Positions 34,356-42,604 are shown, counted from the first letter of the stretch. The stretch: DNA of 64,000 nucleotides from Mycobacterium sp. AZCC_0083 (GCF_014202335.1 NZ_JACHGP010000027.1:1-64000), one strand, 5' to 3'. Numbers and translations are program-made. The notes: generated from the letters alone by a model not told the origin.

Positions 34356-35338
34356 CACCCCCACAGGGCGGAGACGCGGCGCCCGGCGCTCCGCCGCCGC
34401 CCGATGTTTCACGTGAAACATGGACGCCCGATCCGGGGCCACCATGGAAGGACGTGGGTGGAGACACCCCGATCGGCGCCGAAGCGGAGCGCGCCGTCAG
34501 CCTCCTACACGCCGCCAAGGCCAAGCAGCTTCCGCGGCCGGGACGGCAACGCGTCTTCACGATCGCGAATCAGAAGGGCGGAGTTGGCAAGACCACGACG
34601 GCGGTGAACATCGCCGCGGCGCTCGCCCTCCAAGGACTCAACACGCTCGTGATCGATCTCGATCCGCAGGGCAACGCCAGCACCGCGCTCGGGATCGAGC
34701 ACCGCGAAGGCACGCCGTCGTCCTACGAAGTACTGATCGGCGAGATCTCGCTGGGGGAGGCGCTACAACGCAGTCCGCACAACGAGCGCCTCTACTGTGT
34801 GCCGGCGACCATCGACCTGGCCGGCGCCGAAATCGAATTGGTCAGCATGGTTGCCCGCGAGGGTCGATTGCGCAACGCGCTCGCCGGACTCCAGGAACAC
34901 AACTTCGACTACGTCTTCATCGACTGCCCACCGTCGCTCGGTCTCCTCACCATCAACGCACTCGTGGCGGCTCCCGAGGTGCTGATCCCGATCCAGTGCG
35001 AGTACTACGCCCTCGAGGGGGTGGGCCAACTCCTACGCAACATCGAGATGGTGAAGGCTCATCTCAACCCGCACCTGGAGGTCACCACGGTGATCCTCAC
35101 GATGTACGACGGCCGCACCAAGCTGGCGGATCAAGTGGCCGCGGACGTGCGGACGCACTTCGGGGACAAGGTGTTGCGCACCGTCATTCCGCGCAGCGTC
35201 AAGGTGTCCGAGGCGCCCGGGTACGGCATGACGATCCTGGACTACGACCCGGGTTCGCGTGGCGCGATGAGCTACCTCGACGCGAGCCGGGAGCTTGCGG
35301 AGCGGGCGGATACGGCGCCCCCCGGGAGCCGGCGATGA
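34352..35338 (+). CDS. parA: ParA, chromosome-partitioning ATPase
   Basis: ParA (328 residues) is the Walker-type ATPase that, with ParB-parS, moves the new origin towards the cell pole. The deviant Walker A is KGGVGKTTTA, the A' motif lies at DLDPQGNAS, and IDCPPSLGLLTINAL holds the Walker B. The ~65-residue N-terminal extension is Pro/Gly-rich, and its codons for DVSRET carry the second parS. It overlaps rsmG by 4 nt, and its stop overlaps the first of three coupled micro-ORFs before parB. Confidence 0.97.
   Translation: MTPPQGGDAAPGAPPPPDVSRETWTPDPGPPWKDVGGDTPIGAEAERAVSLLHAAKAKQLPRPGRQRVFTIANQKGGVGKTTTAVNIAAALALQGLNTLVIDLDPQGNASTALGIEHREGTPSSYEVLIGEISLGEALQRSPHNERLYCVPATIDLAGAEIELVSMVAREGRLRNALAGLQEHNFDYVFIDCPPSLGLLTINALVAAPEVLIPIQCEYYALEGVGQLLRNIEMVKAHLNPHLEVTTVILTMYDGRTKLADQVAADVRTHFGDKVLRTVIPRSVKVSEAPGYGMTILDYDPGSRGAMSYLDASRELAERADTAPPGSRR
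34405..34420. promoter_or_regulatory. parS: parS site 2, inside the parA coding region
   Basis: A second perfect TGTTTCACGTGAAACA, again with flanking A and T, lies 750 bp from the first. It is read through as Val-Ser-Arg-Glu-Thr near the ParA N-terminus, so the site is embedded in an apparently disordered part of the protein. Confidence 0.97.
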
Positions 35339-35397
35339 GCGCTTGCGCGAAGAGAAGACAGTGCCGATGAGCGCTTGCGCGAAGAGAAGACAGTACC
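35334..35397 (+). repeat. Two tandem 32-bp repeats between parA and parB
   Basis: Unit 1 (35334-35365) and unit 2 (35366-35397) are identical except for one base (G/A at position 30). Each begins GATGAGCGCTTGCGCG and ends in CC before the next GATGA. A degenerate 17-bp third copy (35398-35414) precedes the parB start. The duplication preserves an ATGA start-stop overlap at each boundary. Confidence 0.9.
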
Positions 35398-35419
35398 GAT
35401 GAGGGGACAGGGCCGATGA
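35335..35419 (+). other. Chain of three ATGA-coupled micro-ORFs linking parA to parB
   Basis: Three tiny frames lie head to tail: 35335-35370 (MSACAKRRQCR), 35367-35402 (MSACAKRRQYR) and 35399-35419 (MRGQGR). The parA stop overlaps the first ATG, each micro-ORF stop overlaps the next ATG, and the last stop overlaps the parB ATG, every time as ATGA. This keeps a ribosome path from parA to parB across an intergenic duplication. Whether the peptides matter or are only passed through is unknown. Confidence 0.5.
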
Positions 35420-36414
35420 CGCAGCCGGCACGCAAGAAGAGCGGCCTGGGCCGCGGGCTCGCATCGCTGATTCCCACCGGGCCCCCCGAACCCACCGGAT
35501 CGGTCGACCACGAGCCCGGAAAGATGGGCCCGCAAATGGGTAGCGCGGCGGCCGACGTGCTGCTGGGCGGACCCCCGACGCCCGTCGTCTCCGAGGCCGG
35601 CGCGGTGTACCGGGAGCTCGATCCGGCATCCATCGACCCGAACCCAAAGCAGCCCCGCCAGGTGTTCGACGGTGACGCACTGGCAGAACTCGTGCACTCG
35701 ATTCGCGAGTTCGGTCTGATGCAGCCGATCGTGGTTCGCGCGATCGCTTCGGACGGCGCGACACCGCGGTATCAACTCGTCATGGGGGAGCGGCGCTGGC
35801 GGGCTGCCCAGGAAGCCGGGCTCGCCACCATTCCATCGATCGTCCGCGAGACGGCCGACGAAAGCATGCTGCGCGACGCCCTTCTGGAGAACATCCACCG
35901 CGCACAGCTGAACCCCTTGGAAGAGGCGGCGGCCTACCAGCAGCTGCTCGACGAGTTCAACGTGACGCACGACGAGCTCGCCGCTCGCATCGGACGATCG
36001 CGACCGGTGATCAGCAACATGATCCGGTTGTTGCGGCTGCCCATCGCGGTGCAGCGGCGGGTCGCAGCGGGAGTGCTGTCCGCCGGGCACGCGCGTGCGC
36101 TGCTGGCCCTCGAGGGAGGGTCCGAGAAGCAGGAGGAGTTGGCTGCGCGGATCGTCGCGGAGGGGCTGTCCGTCCGCGCGACGGAGGAGGCGGTGACGCT
36201 CGCCAATCGGGAGGAAGCGATCGCACCGTCGGCACCGCGTCGCAAACCGATTCAGATGCCAGGGCTCCAAGACGTTGCTGAGAACCTGTCGACAGCCTTC
36301 GACACCCGAGTCACGGTGAGCCTCGGCAAACGGAAGGGCAAGATCGTGGTGGAGTTCGGATCGATCGACGACTTGCAGCGAATAGTGGACTTGATGAACG
36401 CGACCAAGCCGTGA
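35416..36414 (+). CDS. parB: ParB, chromosome-partitioning CTPase/DNA-binding protein
   Basis: ParB (332 residues) binds parS, spreads as a CTP-dependent clamp, and stimulates ParA. The N-terminal ParA-interacting motif (KKSGLGRGLASLIP), the C-motif region with MGERRWRAAQEAG, the ALLENIHRAQLNPLEEAAAYQQLLDEF block, a helix-turn-helix (THDELAARIGRSRPVISNMIRLL) and a C-terminal dimerisation domain are all visible. The ATG overlaps the stop of the last micro-ORF. Confidence 0.97.
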   Translation: MTQPARKKSGLGRGLASLIPTGPPEPTGSVDHEPGKMGPQMGSAAADVLLGGPPTPVVSEAGAVYRELDPASIDPNPKQPRQVFDGDALAELVHSIREFGLMQPIVVRAIASDGATPRYQLVMGERRWRAAQEAGLATIPSIVRETADESMLRDALLENIHRAQLNPLEEAAAYQQLLDEFNVTHDELAARIGRSRPVISNMIRLLRLPIAVQRRVAAGVLSAGHARALLALEGGSEKQEELAARIVAEGLSVRATEEAVTLANREEAIAPSAPRRKPIQMPGLQDVAENLSTAFDTRVTVSLGKRKGKIVVEFGSIDDLQRIVDLMNATKP

Positions 36415-36529
36415 CCAACCACACGGCGTAATTACGTCACTGTGACACAACGGCCATTTTGAGCGCTTGCTGAGGCCGCTCGGAGGAGGAAACACGTTGC
36501 GCACCAACGCGATTCGGCATACGGCCTGG

Positions 36530-36579
36530 GGCGAGCGAAGCGACGGGATGAAAAGACTCGGGCGAGCGAAGCGACGGGA
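36530..36579 (+). repeat. Two copies of a GGCGAGCGAAGCGACGGGA element
   Basis: A 19-bp sequence occurs at 36530-36548 and 36561-36579, 31 bp apart, in the gap after parB. Related GAGCGCAGCGAG and GAGCGCTTGCGCGA strings occur near the yidD start and in the parA-parB repeats. No coding function is seen. Confidence 0.7.
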
Positions 36580-36616
36580 CGAAGGACGGGGGCCTGGGAC
36601 CGTCGGTGGGCTGAAA

Positions 36617-36641
36617 GTGAACCCGCTCCGGCGGGCTTCAC
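36617..36641. terminator. Hairpin downstream of parB
   Basis: GTGAACCCGC (36617-36626) pairs with GCGGG and TTCAC (36631-36641) around the loop TCCG, with one bulged base. Symmetric stems of this sequence act as terminators in mycobacteria as far as I recall. It lies ~200 nt after the parB stop and just before the next gene. Confidence 0.5.
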
Positions 36642-36696
36642 TATTCTGGAGGGGCAACCGATGATTTTCTGGACCATCTGAGAACCGGGGACCCTA

Positions 36697-37425
36697 GTGT
36701 CGGCTCGAATCATGCCGCTGCGACTCGAAGCGTTCGAGCAGCTGCCCAAGCACGCGCGCCGCTGCGTGTTCTGGGAAGTCGATCCGTCGACCTTGCCGGG
36801 TGAAGACCACCTCGCAGACCCGGAGTTCGAGAAGGAAGCCTGGCTCTCGATGGTGATGCTCGAGTGGGGCTCGTGCGGTCAGCTCGCGGTGCGGTGCGAT
36901 GCCGACGGGTTCTCAGCGGAGGATGCCCCGTGCCTGGGCTACGCGTTCTACGCACCGCCGCGCGCGGTGCCGAGGGCCCGGCTCTTCCCCAGCGGTCCGG
37001 TGAGTGCAGATGCCGTTCTGCTCACCTCCATTGGCATCGAAGCGACCGACGATCCCGACGGATTGCCGCGTGGGCTGATCGCGGCGGTGGTGGGCGATCT
37101 CGTCCGCCGCGGCGTCAAGGCGTTGGAGGCGTTCGGACGGACGGCCGAAGCCGCCGAACTCGGTAACTCCCTGGCGGTGCCGCCCGAACTGCGTCCCGTG
37201 GTCGAAGTGCTCGGCGACTGCTCGGTCGACCAGTGCATCGTCGACGCGGACTTCCTCGGCGACGTCGGGTTCGAGGTCGTCGCACCGCATCCCTACTTCC
37301 CCCGGATGCGTCTCGAACTGGAGGAAGGGCTGGGCTGGAAGGCCGATGTGGAGGCGGCGTTGGAGCGCCTGCTCGAGAGTGCGCAGCTGCGTCCGGTCGG
37401 CGCCGGCGCTGCACCTTGCGTGTAA
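36697..37425 (+). CDS. GNAT-like acetyltransferase-fold protein (Rv3916c-like)
   Basis: The 242-residue protein matches the mycobacterial family of Rv3916c, conserved directly after parB. Segments such as AWLSMVMLEWGSCGQLAVR, CLGYAFYAPP, LLTSIGIE and GLIAAVVGDLVRRGVKALEAFGR fit a divergent GNAT fold with an acetyl-CoA site. No substrate is known. The first codons are uncertain: GTG at 36697 or ATG at 36712 (MPLRLEAFEQLPKH) are both possible. Its constant place next to parB suggests, but does not show, a link to the chromosome cycle. Confidence 0.85.
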   Translation: MSARIMPLRLEAFEQLPKHARRCVFWEVDPSTLPGEDHLADPEFEKEAWLSMVMLEWGSCGQLAVRCDADGFSAEDAPCLGYAFYAPPRAVPRARLFPSGPVSADAVLLTSIGIEATDDPDGLPRGLIAAVVGDLVRRGVKALEAFGRTAEAAELGNSLAVPPELRPVVEVLGDCSVDQCIVDADFLGDVGFEVVAPHPYFPRMRLELEEGLGWKADVEAALERLLESAQLRPVGAGAAPCV

Positions 37426-37436
37426 TCCCGGTCAAC

Positions 37437-38570
37437 TCACAGAGATCCAGCGACCACACGTGCTTCGAAGATCACGGCGTCGAACTTGATCTCGCCGATC
37501 GTATCGGGTTCCACTTCGAAGAGGTCTGCGCTCAGAACGCACAGATCCGCGACCTCCAGTGACCCGATCTTGTCGGCCAGACGCAGTTGCTGGGCGCCAT
37601 TGATCGTGTATCCGGCCAACAGCAATTCACGGGAAAGCCGGGCGTCCGGCTCCGGCCGAGCGATACCCGGATACACGCTGGGGGAGAGCGGGTACTCCGG
37701 GTCGATCCGAGTCGCCGCCACCTGCATGCCAAACAACGGATTGCTCCGGTGCAACTCGTAGCTGGTGACCACGTCGCTGGAAAACGTAAGCAAGGCACCG
37801 CTTTCCGCGATCTCGTTGAAGCGGTACATGCGATCCCAGCGCTCGTCGCCGAGGTGTTTCTTGGCTGCCTCACCGAAGTACGCCCCGGACCAGTGCGTGG
37901 TTCAGTTGACGATGATGCCGAACTCAGCGGGACGATGCATGTCGGCGGCGCCGACGAGTTCGCAGTGCGCCAACGTGACCTGAATTCTCCACACGTCGCC
38001 CGTGGCCGCGATCTCGGTGCGCGCGGCTTCTACGGCATCGCAGGCCGTACGGAATGAGCGATCGCCCACGACATGGATGTGCACGTCGGCGCCTTCGGTG
38101 TTGAATAGCAGGAAGCACCGGGTGAGTTCAGCGGTCTCCATCCCGATGTCGCCGCGGTAGTCTGCCGACGCGTGGTTGCACATGGGCGCCAGAACGGCGC
38201 TGTTGCCGGTTTCGTTCGTGCCGTCGAGGAATAGCTTCAGCGTGTTCACGTTGACGTGCTTGCTCGCGTACTCCGCGCGATGGCTCTTGAGCAGCGCGAT
38301 GACTCCGGGAAGGTCGTCGGAGTTCAGAAAACGCAGCGCCCCTTCGCAATACATGTTGAGTTCGCCACGCCGGTCGAGTTCTGCGATGGCTTGCAGGACT
38401 TCGTCATCCTCGACGAGCGCCTCGAATAGGGCCGTCACACCACGCTCGGTCATGAAGCGGAAGAATCTTCCGACACGTTCGGGGGTGAGCTCCTGCGGCG
38501 GAGTCCATCCGATGTTCTCGTAGAGCGCATCGATGAAGTGTGTGGCTTGTCTACAGCGGGTCACATGCAC
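37437..38570 (-). pseudogene. Amidohydrolase (YtcJ/Amidohydro_3-like), degraded
   Basis: Two in-frame pieces make one amidohydrolase-like protein: 38570-37902 (LYENIGWTPPQELTPERVGRFF..., ending IIVN) and then, after a single TGA at 37902-37904, TTHWSGAYFGEAAKKHLGD leading to 37829-37437 (MYRFNEIAESGALLTFSSDV...). A TGG-to-TGA change would explain the break, because a Trp fits the family at this point. The N-terminal ~180-200 residues with the first metal-binding His pair are missing as well. The fragment retains LAHCEL and SSDV-type motifs of the second half. It separates parB/Rv3916c from cwlM and looks like a decaying insertion. Confidence 0.75.
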
Positions 38571-38668
38571 GCTCGGCCGTCGACCAGATCATCGACGTTG
38601 CCCACGACGAACATGGGCTGACGGTGCAAGCCATCTTGATGCCGTGATCGGGCTACGGAAACGGACCG

Positions 38669-39865
38669 TCAGGCCTGCGCGGCGCGGCCGGCTTGTTCCA
38701 CCGACATCTCGTGGGCCAGCAGTTCGGCGAATGTGAACGTGCCGGTGGGCCGATCGTTCTTGCCGAGTAGGTAGAGCCGCTTCACTGCGGCCAGGATGCC
38801 CTCGGCGATCGAGTCACGGGTCTGCGGCAACACCAGCAGATCGCGGTCGTGCGGATTGGTGAGGTAGCCGATGTCGACTTGAACCGACGGCATCCGGGTC
38901 AACCGGAGCAGGTCCCAGGTCCGGCCGTGGGTGCGGCAGTCTCGTAATCCGGTGCGCGCCGCGACTTCTCGCTGAATGAAGTCGGAGAGATTGCGGCCGA
39001 TGGTCGACACCGAACCGTGCGAGTTACCGAAGTGGAACGACGCCAAGCCGTTGGCGGCCGACCCTGGAAGGGCAGCACACCGCAGGCTGATCATGAGGTC
39101 GGCGCCGACGGTGTTGGCCGTGGTGGCCCGTTCGGCATCGGAGGGGCTGCGACCGACCGGCCTGGAAAGGAAGGTCTCCATGCCGATCGCGGTCATCCGG
39201 CCCTCGAGACGACTTGCCAAGTCCCACAGGATGTCTGCTTCGCTGATGGGCCCCGACGGACCTTGCATGATCGGACCGTGGTCGTCGCCGCCGCGACCTG
39301 GATCGACGATCACCCGCTTGCCAGACAGGCGTGGACCCGAGCGTCGGACCAGCTCTTCCTCGCGGATGGCGTGCAGCGAGCCGCCGGTGACCCTGGAACC
39401 CAGAAAGTACAACGAGCGCAAAGTCTCTGGGCCGCAGATACCGTCGGGGTAGAGGCCGTATTCACGTTGGTAGGACATCAGCCCGTTGTGCGTCTGCAGG
39501 CCGAAGTGTCCGTCGACGAGGCCGGTGTAGAAACCGAGGTCTTGCAGACGGGCCTGCAAGGTGGCGACGTCGTCGCCGTACATCGGCGCCCCGAACTGGT
39601 GAGCCAGGGTGCGGGCTCCGAGTCGGTAGGACGCCTCCTTGAGCGCGCGGTAGGTGGCCTCACCGACGATGCCGTCGACGAGCAGTCCGCGATGCTGCTG
39701 GAACGCTCGGACCGCCTGGTCCAGGTCGACGTCGAACACGTCGAGCGCCACGTGCCTGCCGGTGGTCAGATCCGAGTCGGGGCTATCGATGAGCCCCAGG
39801 GCCGCCAGAGCCGCCCGAATCTCGGTCACGGGGCCGCCCCGGTCACCGCGACGCAGACTCGACAT
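38669..39865 (-). CDS. cwlM: CwlM, pseudo-amidase regulator of peptidoglycan precursor synthesis
   Basis: CwlM (398 residues) has two peptidoglycan-binding-type domains (about 5-75 and 93-152) followed by an amidase_3-like fold (about 183-350). The zinc-binding His of the DPGHGG motif is replaced by Arg191 (VDPGRGGDDHG), in line with a non-catalytic role. In mycobacteria PknB-phosphorylated CwlM activates MurA, binds FhaA and also interacts with MurJ. The C-terminal TGTFTF (374-379) holds the threonines equivalent to the regulatory phosphosite. No signal peptide is present, so it should be cytoplasmic. Confidence 0.95.
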   Translation of the reverse strand: MSSLRRGDRGGPVTEIRAALAALGLIDSPDSDLTTGRHVALDVFDVDLDQAVRAFQQHRGLLVDGIVGEATYRALKEASYRLGARTLAHQFGAPMYGDDVATLQARLQDLGFYTGLVDGHFGLQTHNGLMSYQREYGLYPDGICGPETLRSLYFLGSRVTGGSLHAIREEELVRRSGPRLSGKRVIVDPGRGGDDHGPIMQGPSGPISEADILWDLASRLEGRMTAIGMETFLSRPVGRSPSDAERATTANTVGADLMISLRCAALPGSAANGLASFHFGNSHGSVSTIGRNLSDFIQREVAARTGLRDCRTHGRTWDLLRLTRMPSVQVDIGYLTNPHDRDLLVLPQTRDSIAEGILAAVKRLYLLGKNDRPTGTFTFAELLAHEMSVEQAGRAAQA

Positions 39866-40007
39866 ACCTGGCCTTTCGGGTCACGGATGGCAGCGAATCA
39901 ACGCTGTCGACTGCACTGTGTGGCGCATCAGCCTGGCAACATTGTCGCAGACGTCCCCGGAGATCCGGAAACCTACAGGCCAGGCGTCAACCCGGCGACC
40001 CGCATCG

Positions 40008-40340
40008 TTAGACGACGTCGGCGAGCTCGCGCAGCAGCGCAGCCTTGCCCTTTGCTCCGACGATCCGCTTTACCGGGGCACCGTCCTTGAACAGGATCAA
40101 CGTCGGGATGGACACCACCTGGAAGTCCCGCGCGGTGGCTGGGTTCGCGTCCACGTCGATCTTCGCAACGGTCAGCTGACCGGCCTTCTCGGTGGCGATC
40201 TCCTCGAGGACGGGAGCGACCATCTTGCACGGACCGCACCAGGTCGCCCAGAAGTCCACCAGTACGGGGGTGCTGCTGGACAGCACGTCAGCGGAGAACG
40301 AGTCGTCGGTGACGGCGACCGTCGCCTTGGTGTCACTCAT
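40008..40340 (-). CDS. trxC: Thioredoxin
   Basis: The 110-residue thioredoxin reduces disulfides in cytoplasmic proteins using electrons from TrxB. The active site WCGPC is at 34-38, followed by the usual KIDVDANP and cis-Pro segment (VVSIPTLILFKDG). It lies 47 nt downstream of trxB on the same strand, the trxB2-trxC order of M. tuberculosis. Confidence 0.97.
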   Translation of the reverse strand: MSDTKATVAVTDDSFSADVLSSSTPVLVDFWATWCGPCKMVAPVLEEIATEKAGQLTVAKIDVDANPATARDFQVVSIPTLILFKDGAPVKRIVGAKGKAALLRELADVV

Positions 40341-40387
40341 GGGGTTGCTCCTTCGTTGGAAATCGTGGACGGTTCAACGCGTTTCAT

Positions 40388-41323
40388 TCAGTCGGCGTCG
40401 CTGAGCCAGCGCTCGCTGTCGATGGCGGCCGAACACCCCATGCCGGCAGCAGTGACGGCCTGGCGGTAGGTGTGGTCGACGAGGTCGCCAGCGGCGAACA
40501 CACCCTCGACCGAGGTGTAGGTGGTGCGTCCCACCACCTTCACGTAACCCTCGTCGTCGAGCTCGACCTGACCACGGACCAGCGCCGACCGCGGGTCGTG
40601 GCCGATGGCGACGAACACGCCGGTGACGGCGAGCTTGGACTCCTCGCCGGTCACGGTGTCGCGCAGCCGCAAACCGGTGACCTTGGGCTCGCCCTCGACC
40701 TCGGTGACCGCGGTGTTGGTGAGAATGGTGATCTTCGGGTTGGCCTTGGCGCGCTCGAGCATGATCTTCGACGCGCGGAACTCCTCGCGGCGGTGGACCA
40801 TCGTGACCGTGCGGGCGAACTTGGTGAGGAAGATGGCCTCCTCCATCGCCGAGTCGCCGCCGCCGATCACCGCGATGTCCTCGTCGCGGAAGAAGAAGCC
40901 GTCGCAGGTGGCGCAGGTGCTCACTCCGGTGCCGATGCGTTCCTGTTCGCCGGGAGCACCGAGGTAGCGTGCGGCCGCGCCCATCGCGAGGATCACGGTG
41001 CGGGCCTGGAACGTCTCGTCGCCGACGGTGACCGTCTTGACGGGGCCGGCGAGCGAAACCTCGTCGACGTCCTCCATGCGCAGGTCAGCGCCGAAGCGGA
41101 TTGCCTGCTCGCGCATCTCCTCCATGAGCTCCGGGCCGGTGATGCCCTCTCGGAAGCCGGGGTAGTTCTCCACCTCGGTGGTGGTCATCAGTGCGCCGCC
41201 GAACTGGACGCCTTCGAACACCAGCGGCTTGAGCTGAGCTCGAGCGGCGTAGATTGCCGCCGTGTATCCGGCAGGTCCGGAGCCGATGATGATCACGTCA
41301 TGCAGCGTGGGAGTCGGGGTCAT
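40388..41323 (-). CDS. trxB: Thioredoxin reductase
   Basis: TrxB (311 residues) transfers electrons from NADPH through FAD and a redox disulfide to thioredoxin. The FAD motif is IIIGSGPAGYTAA, the redox pair is CATC (Cys137, Cys140), and the NADPH motif is VIGGGDSAMEEA. I chose the ATG at 41323 (MTPTPTLHDVI); an upstream in-frame start would add 15 residues not found in homologues. It is upstream of trxC in the same orientation. Confidence 0.97.
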   Translation of the reverse strand: MTPTPTLHDVIIIGSGPAGYTAAIYAARAQLKPLVFEGVQFGGALMTTTEVENYPGFREGITGPELMEEMREQAIRFGADLRMEDVDEVSLAGPVKTVTVGDETFQARTVILAMGAAARYLGAPGEQERIGTGVSTCATCDGFFFRDEDIAVIGGGDSAMEEAIFLTKFARTVTMVHRREEFRASKIMLERAKANPKITILTNTAVTEVEGEPKVTGLRLRDTVTGEESKLAVTGVFVAIGHDPRSALVRGQVELDDEGYVKVVGRTTYTSVEGVFAAGDLVDHTYRQAVTAAGMGCSAAIDSERWLSDAD

Positions 41324-41416
41324 GTCCGCCTTTCTGCCCCTGCGTAGCCATTTGCTTTTGGCACGCATATAACACCAGCCTAGGCCCGGCTGTTCCCCAC
41401 GGTCGGCCGGGACGCG

Positions 41417-42172
41417 TCATGGCCGGATCACCACCCGCTCGGCGAGCAGGCCCGTGTCGACCGAACTGCAGTTGAGCCCGACCACTACGGCGTTCACCGC
41501 CCGTGGCGCCTCGCCGGGCAACAGCACCAGCACGCCTGACCTGGCGCCAACGGCGAGCGGGCGCGCGCCGAGGACCGACGCCGACGTCGGATAACCGAGA
41601 CCGCTGAGACACGACGCCCGGCGCTGCGGATCGGCCAACGGTCCGAGGTCGGCTGGCTTGCCCAGTAGGTCGAGCACTTCGGGGTCGGTCATGGGTAGCC
41701 CCAACGGTTTTGACACGGTGATGCGCTCGGCGGTCGGGTCCGCGGCATGCGTGCGAACGGGGGCATCCAGAAGCGTGACGGTGCCGACGCCTGCCGCGGC
41801 CAGCGCCGCGCCAACGCCGATGACGGCCGCGCCGGCCCGGAACCGGATGCCTGATCCGCGGGCGGCATGGGCCGCGGTGGCGGGGGAGGATCCGACGACG
41901 TGGTTCGTCGGAGGCGGCTCGGCCCGTAGGGCGGCGGCGATGCGTGCGGTGACGTCGGCCGGCGCGTCGGGCGCGGAGGTCGAATCGGTGCCGAGGTCGG
42001 CGACATCGCGCCGGACCCGGTCCAGCCCGTCCATCCGGCGGGCCGATTCGGGATCGTCGCGGACGCGGCGGCGGATGACGGCGGCGGTGTCGTCGTCGAG
42101 CAGTCCGGCCTGAAGATTGGCGAGCCACGGCACCGGAATCGGGGCCGGCGGCCCGTTCGTGTCGTCGTTCAC
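41417..42172 (-). CDS. rsmA: RsmA, anti-sigma-M factor
   Basis: The 251-residue protein matches the anti-SigM factor (Rv3912). The N-terminal cytoplasmic part (NLQAGLLDDDTAAVIRRRVRDDPES) binds SigM, and a transmembrane helix (about 113-135, AGAAVIGVGAALAAAGVGTVTLL) leads to an extracytoplasmic domain with a cysteine pair. The GTG at 42172 (MNDDTNGPP) is preceded by GGGAG. In M. tuberculosis sigM and rsmA are adjacent, but here a gene on the opposite strand lies between them. Confidence 0.9.
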   Translation of the reverse strand: MNDDTNGPPAPIPVPWLANLQAGLLDDDTAAVIRRRVRDDPESARRMDGLDRVRRDVADLGTDSTSAPDAPADVTARIAAALRAEPPPTNHVVGSSPATAAHAARGSGIRFRAGAAVIGVGAALAAAGVGTVTLLDAPVRTHAADPTAERITVSKPLGLPMTDPEVLDLLGKPADLGPLADPQRRASCLSGLGYPTSASVLGARPLAVGARSGVLVLLPGEAPRAVNAVVVGLNCSSVDTGLLAERVVIRP

Positions 42173-42295
42173 CGTCGCTCCCGTGCTCGGCGTGCCCCCG
42201 GCTGGCAGTGTAGGGAATTGCCTTCGCGGCCACCCGGTTGACACAGAGGTGCATGCTGGAAGAGGCCTGCTCTTTCGGCCAGCGAAGGGATCATC

Positions 42296-42604
42296 ATGGT
42301 TGGGCTCCGTCACACGCTCCTCGTGATCGGATCGGCCATGACGTTGGGTGCTGGAGCACTTGCGATCGCAACGGGGGCTGGTTCTGCCTCCGCCGCACCC
42401 TGCGTCCAGCAAATCCAGCCTTTGAACCCGTACCTGCAGACGTGCGGCATCCCCAATCAGCCGGTCACCGTGCCAGGCTCGTCGCCCGGTGCGGGTGCGA
42501 TCATCGCCTGTCGCGGCGTTCCCGGTTGCCTGTCGCAGGTCGTCAACGGCCCCGGCATCATTCAGGTGCCGCAGCCGGACACCAGGGTTCGGCAGAGTCA
42601 CTAA
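42296..42604 (+). CDS. Small secreted protein with four cysteines, between sigM and rsmA
   Basis: The 102-residue product has a clear Sec signal peptide (MVGLRHTLLVIGSAMTLGAG, followed by ALAIATGAGSASA with cleavage near ASAA). The ~68-residue mature part has four cysteines in two pairs (CVQQIQPLNPYLQTC and CRGVPGC) and many Pro and Gly. It starts with ATG after GAAGGGATC. It overlaps the 3' end of sigM by 47 nt on the opposite strand. I do not recognise the family beyond small mycobacterial secreted proteins. Confidence 0.75.
   Translation: MVGLRHTLLVIGSAMTLGAGALAIATGAGSASAAPCVQQIQPLNPYLQTCGIPNQPVTVPGSSPGAGAIIACRGVPGCLSQVVNGPGIIQVPQPDTRVRQSH

Noticed and set aside
36467..36664. Open frame with GRAKRRDE-type sequence after parB
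   Set aside because: It is built from the GAGCGAAGCGA repeat and a terminator-like hairpin and shows no family similarity.
37902..37904. TGA as selenocysteine in the amidohydrolase
   Set aside because: No selenocysteine element is apparent, the family does not use it at this site, and the N-terminus is also missing.
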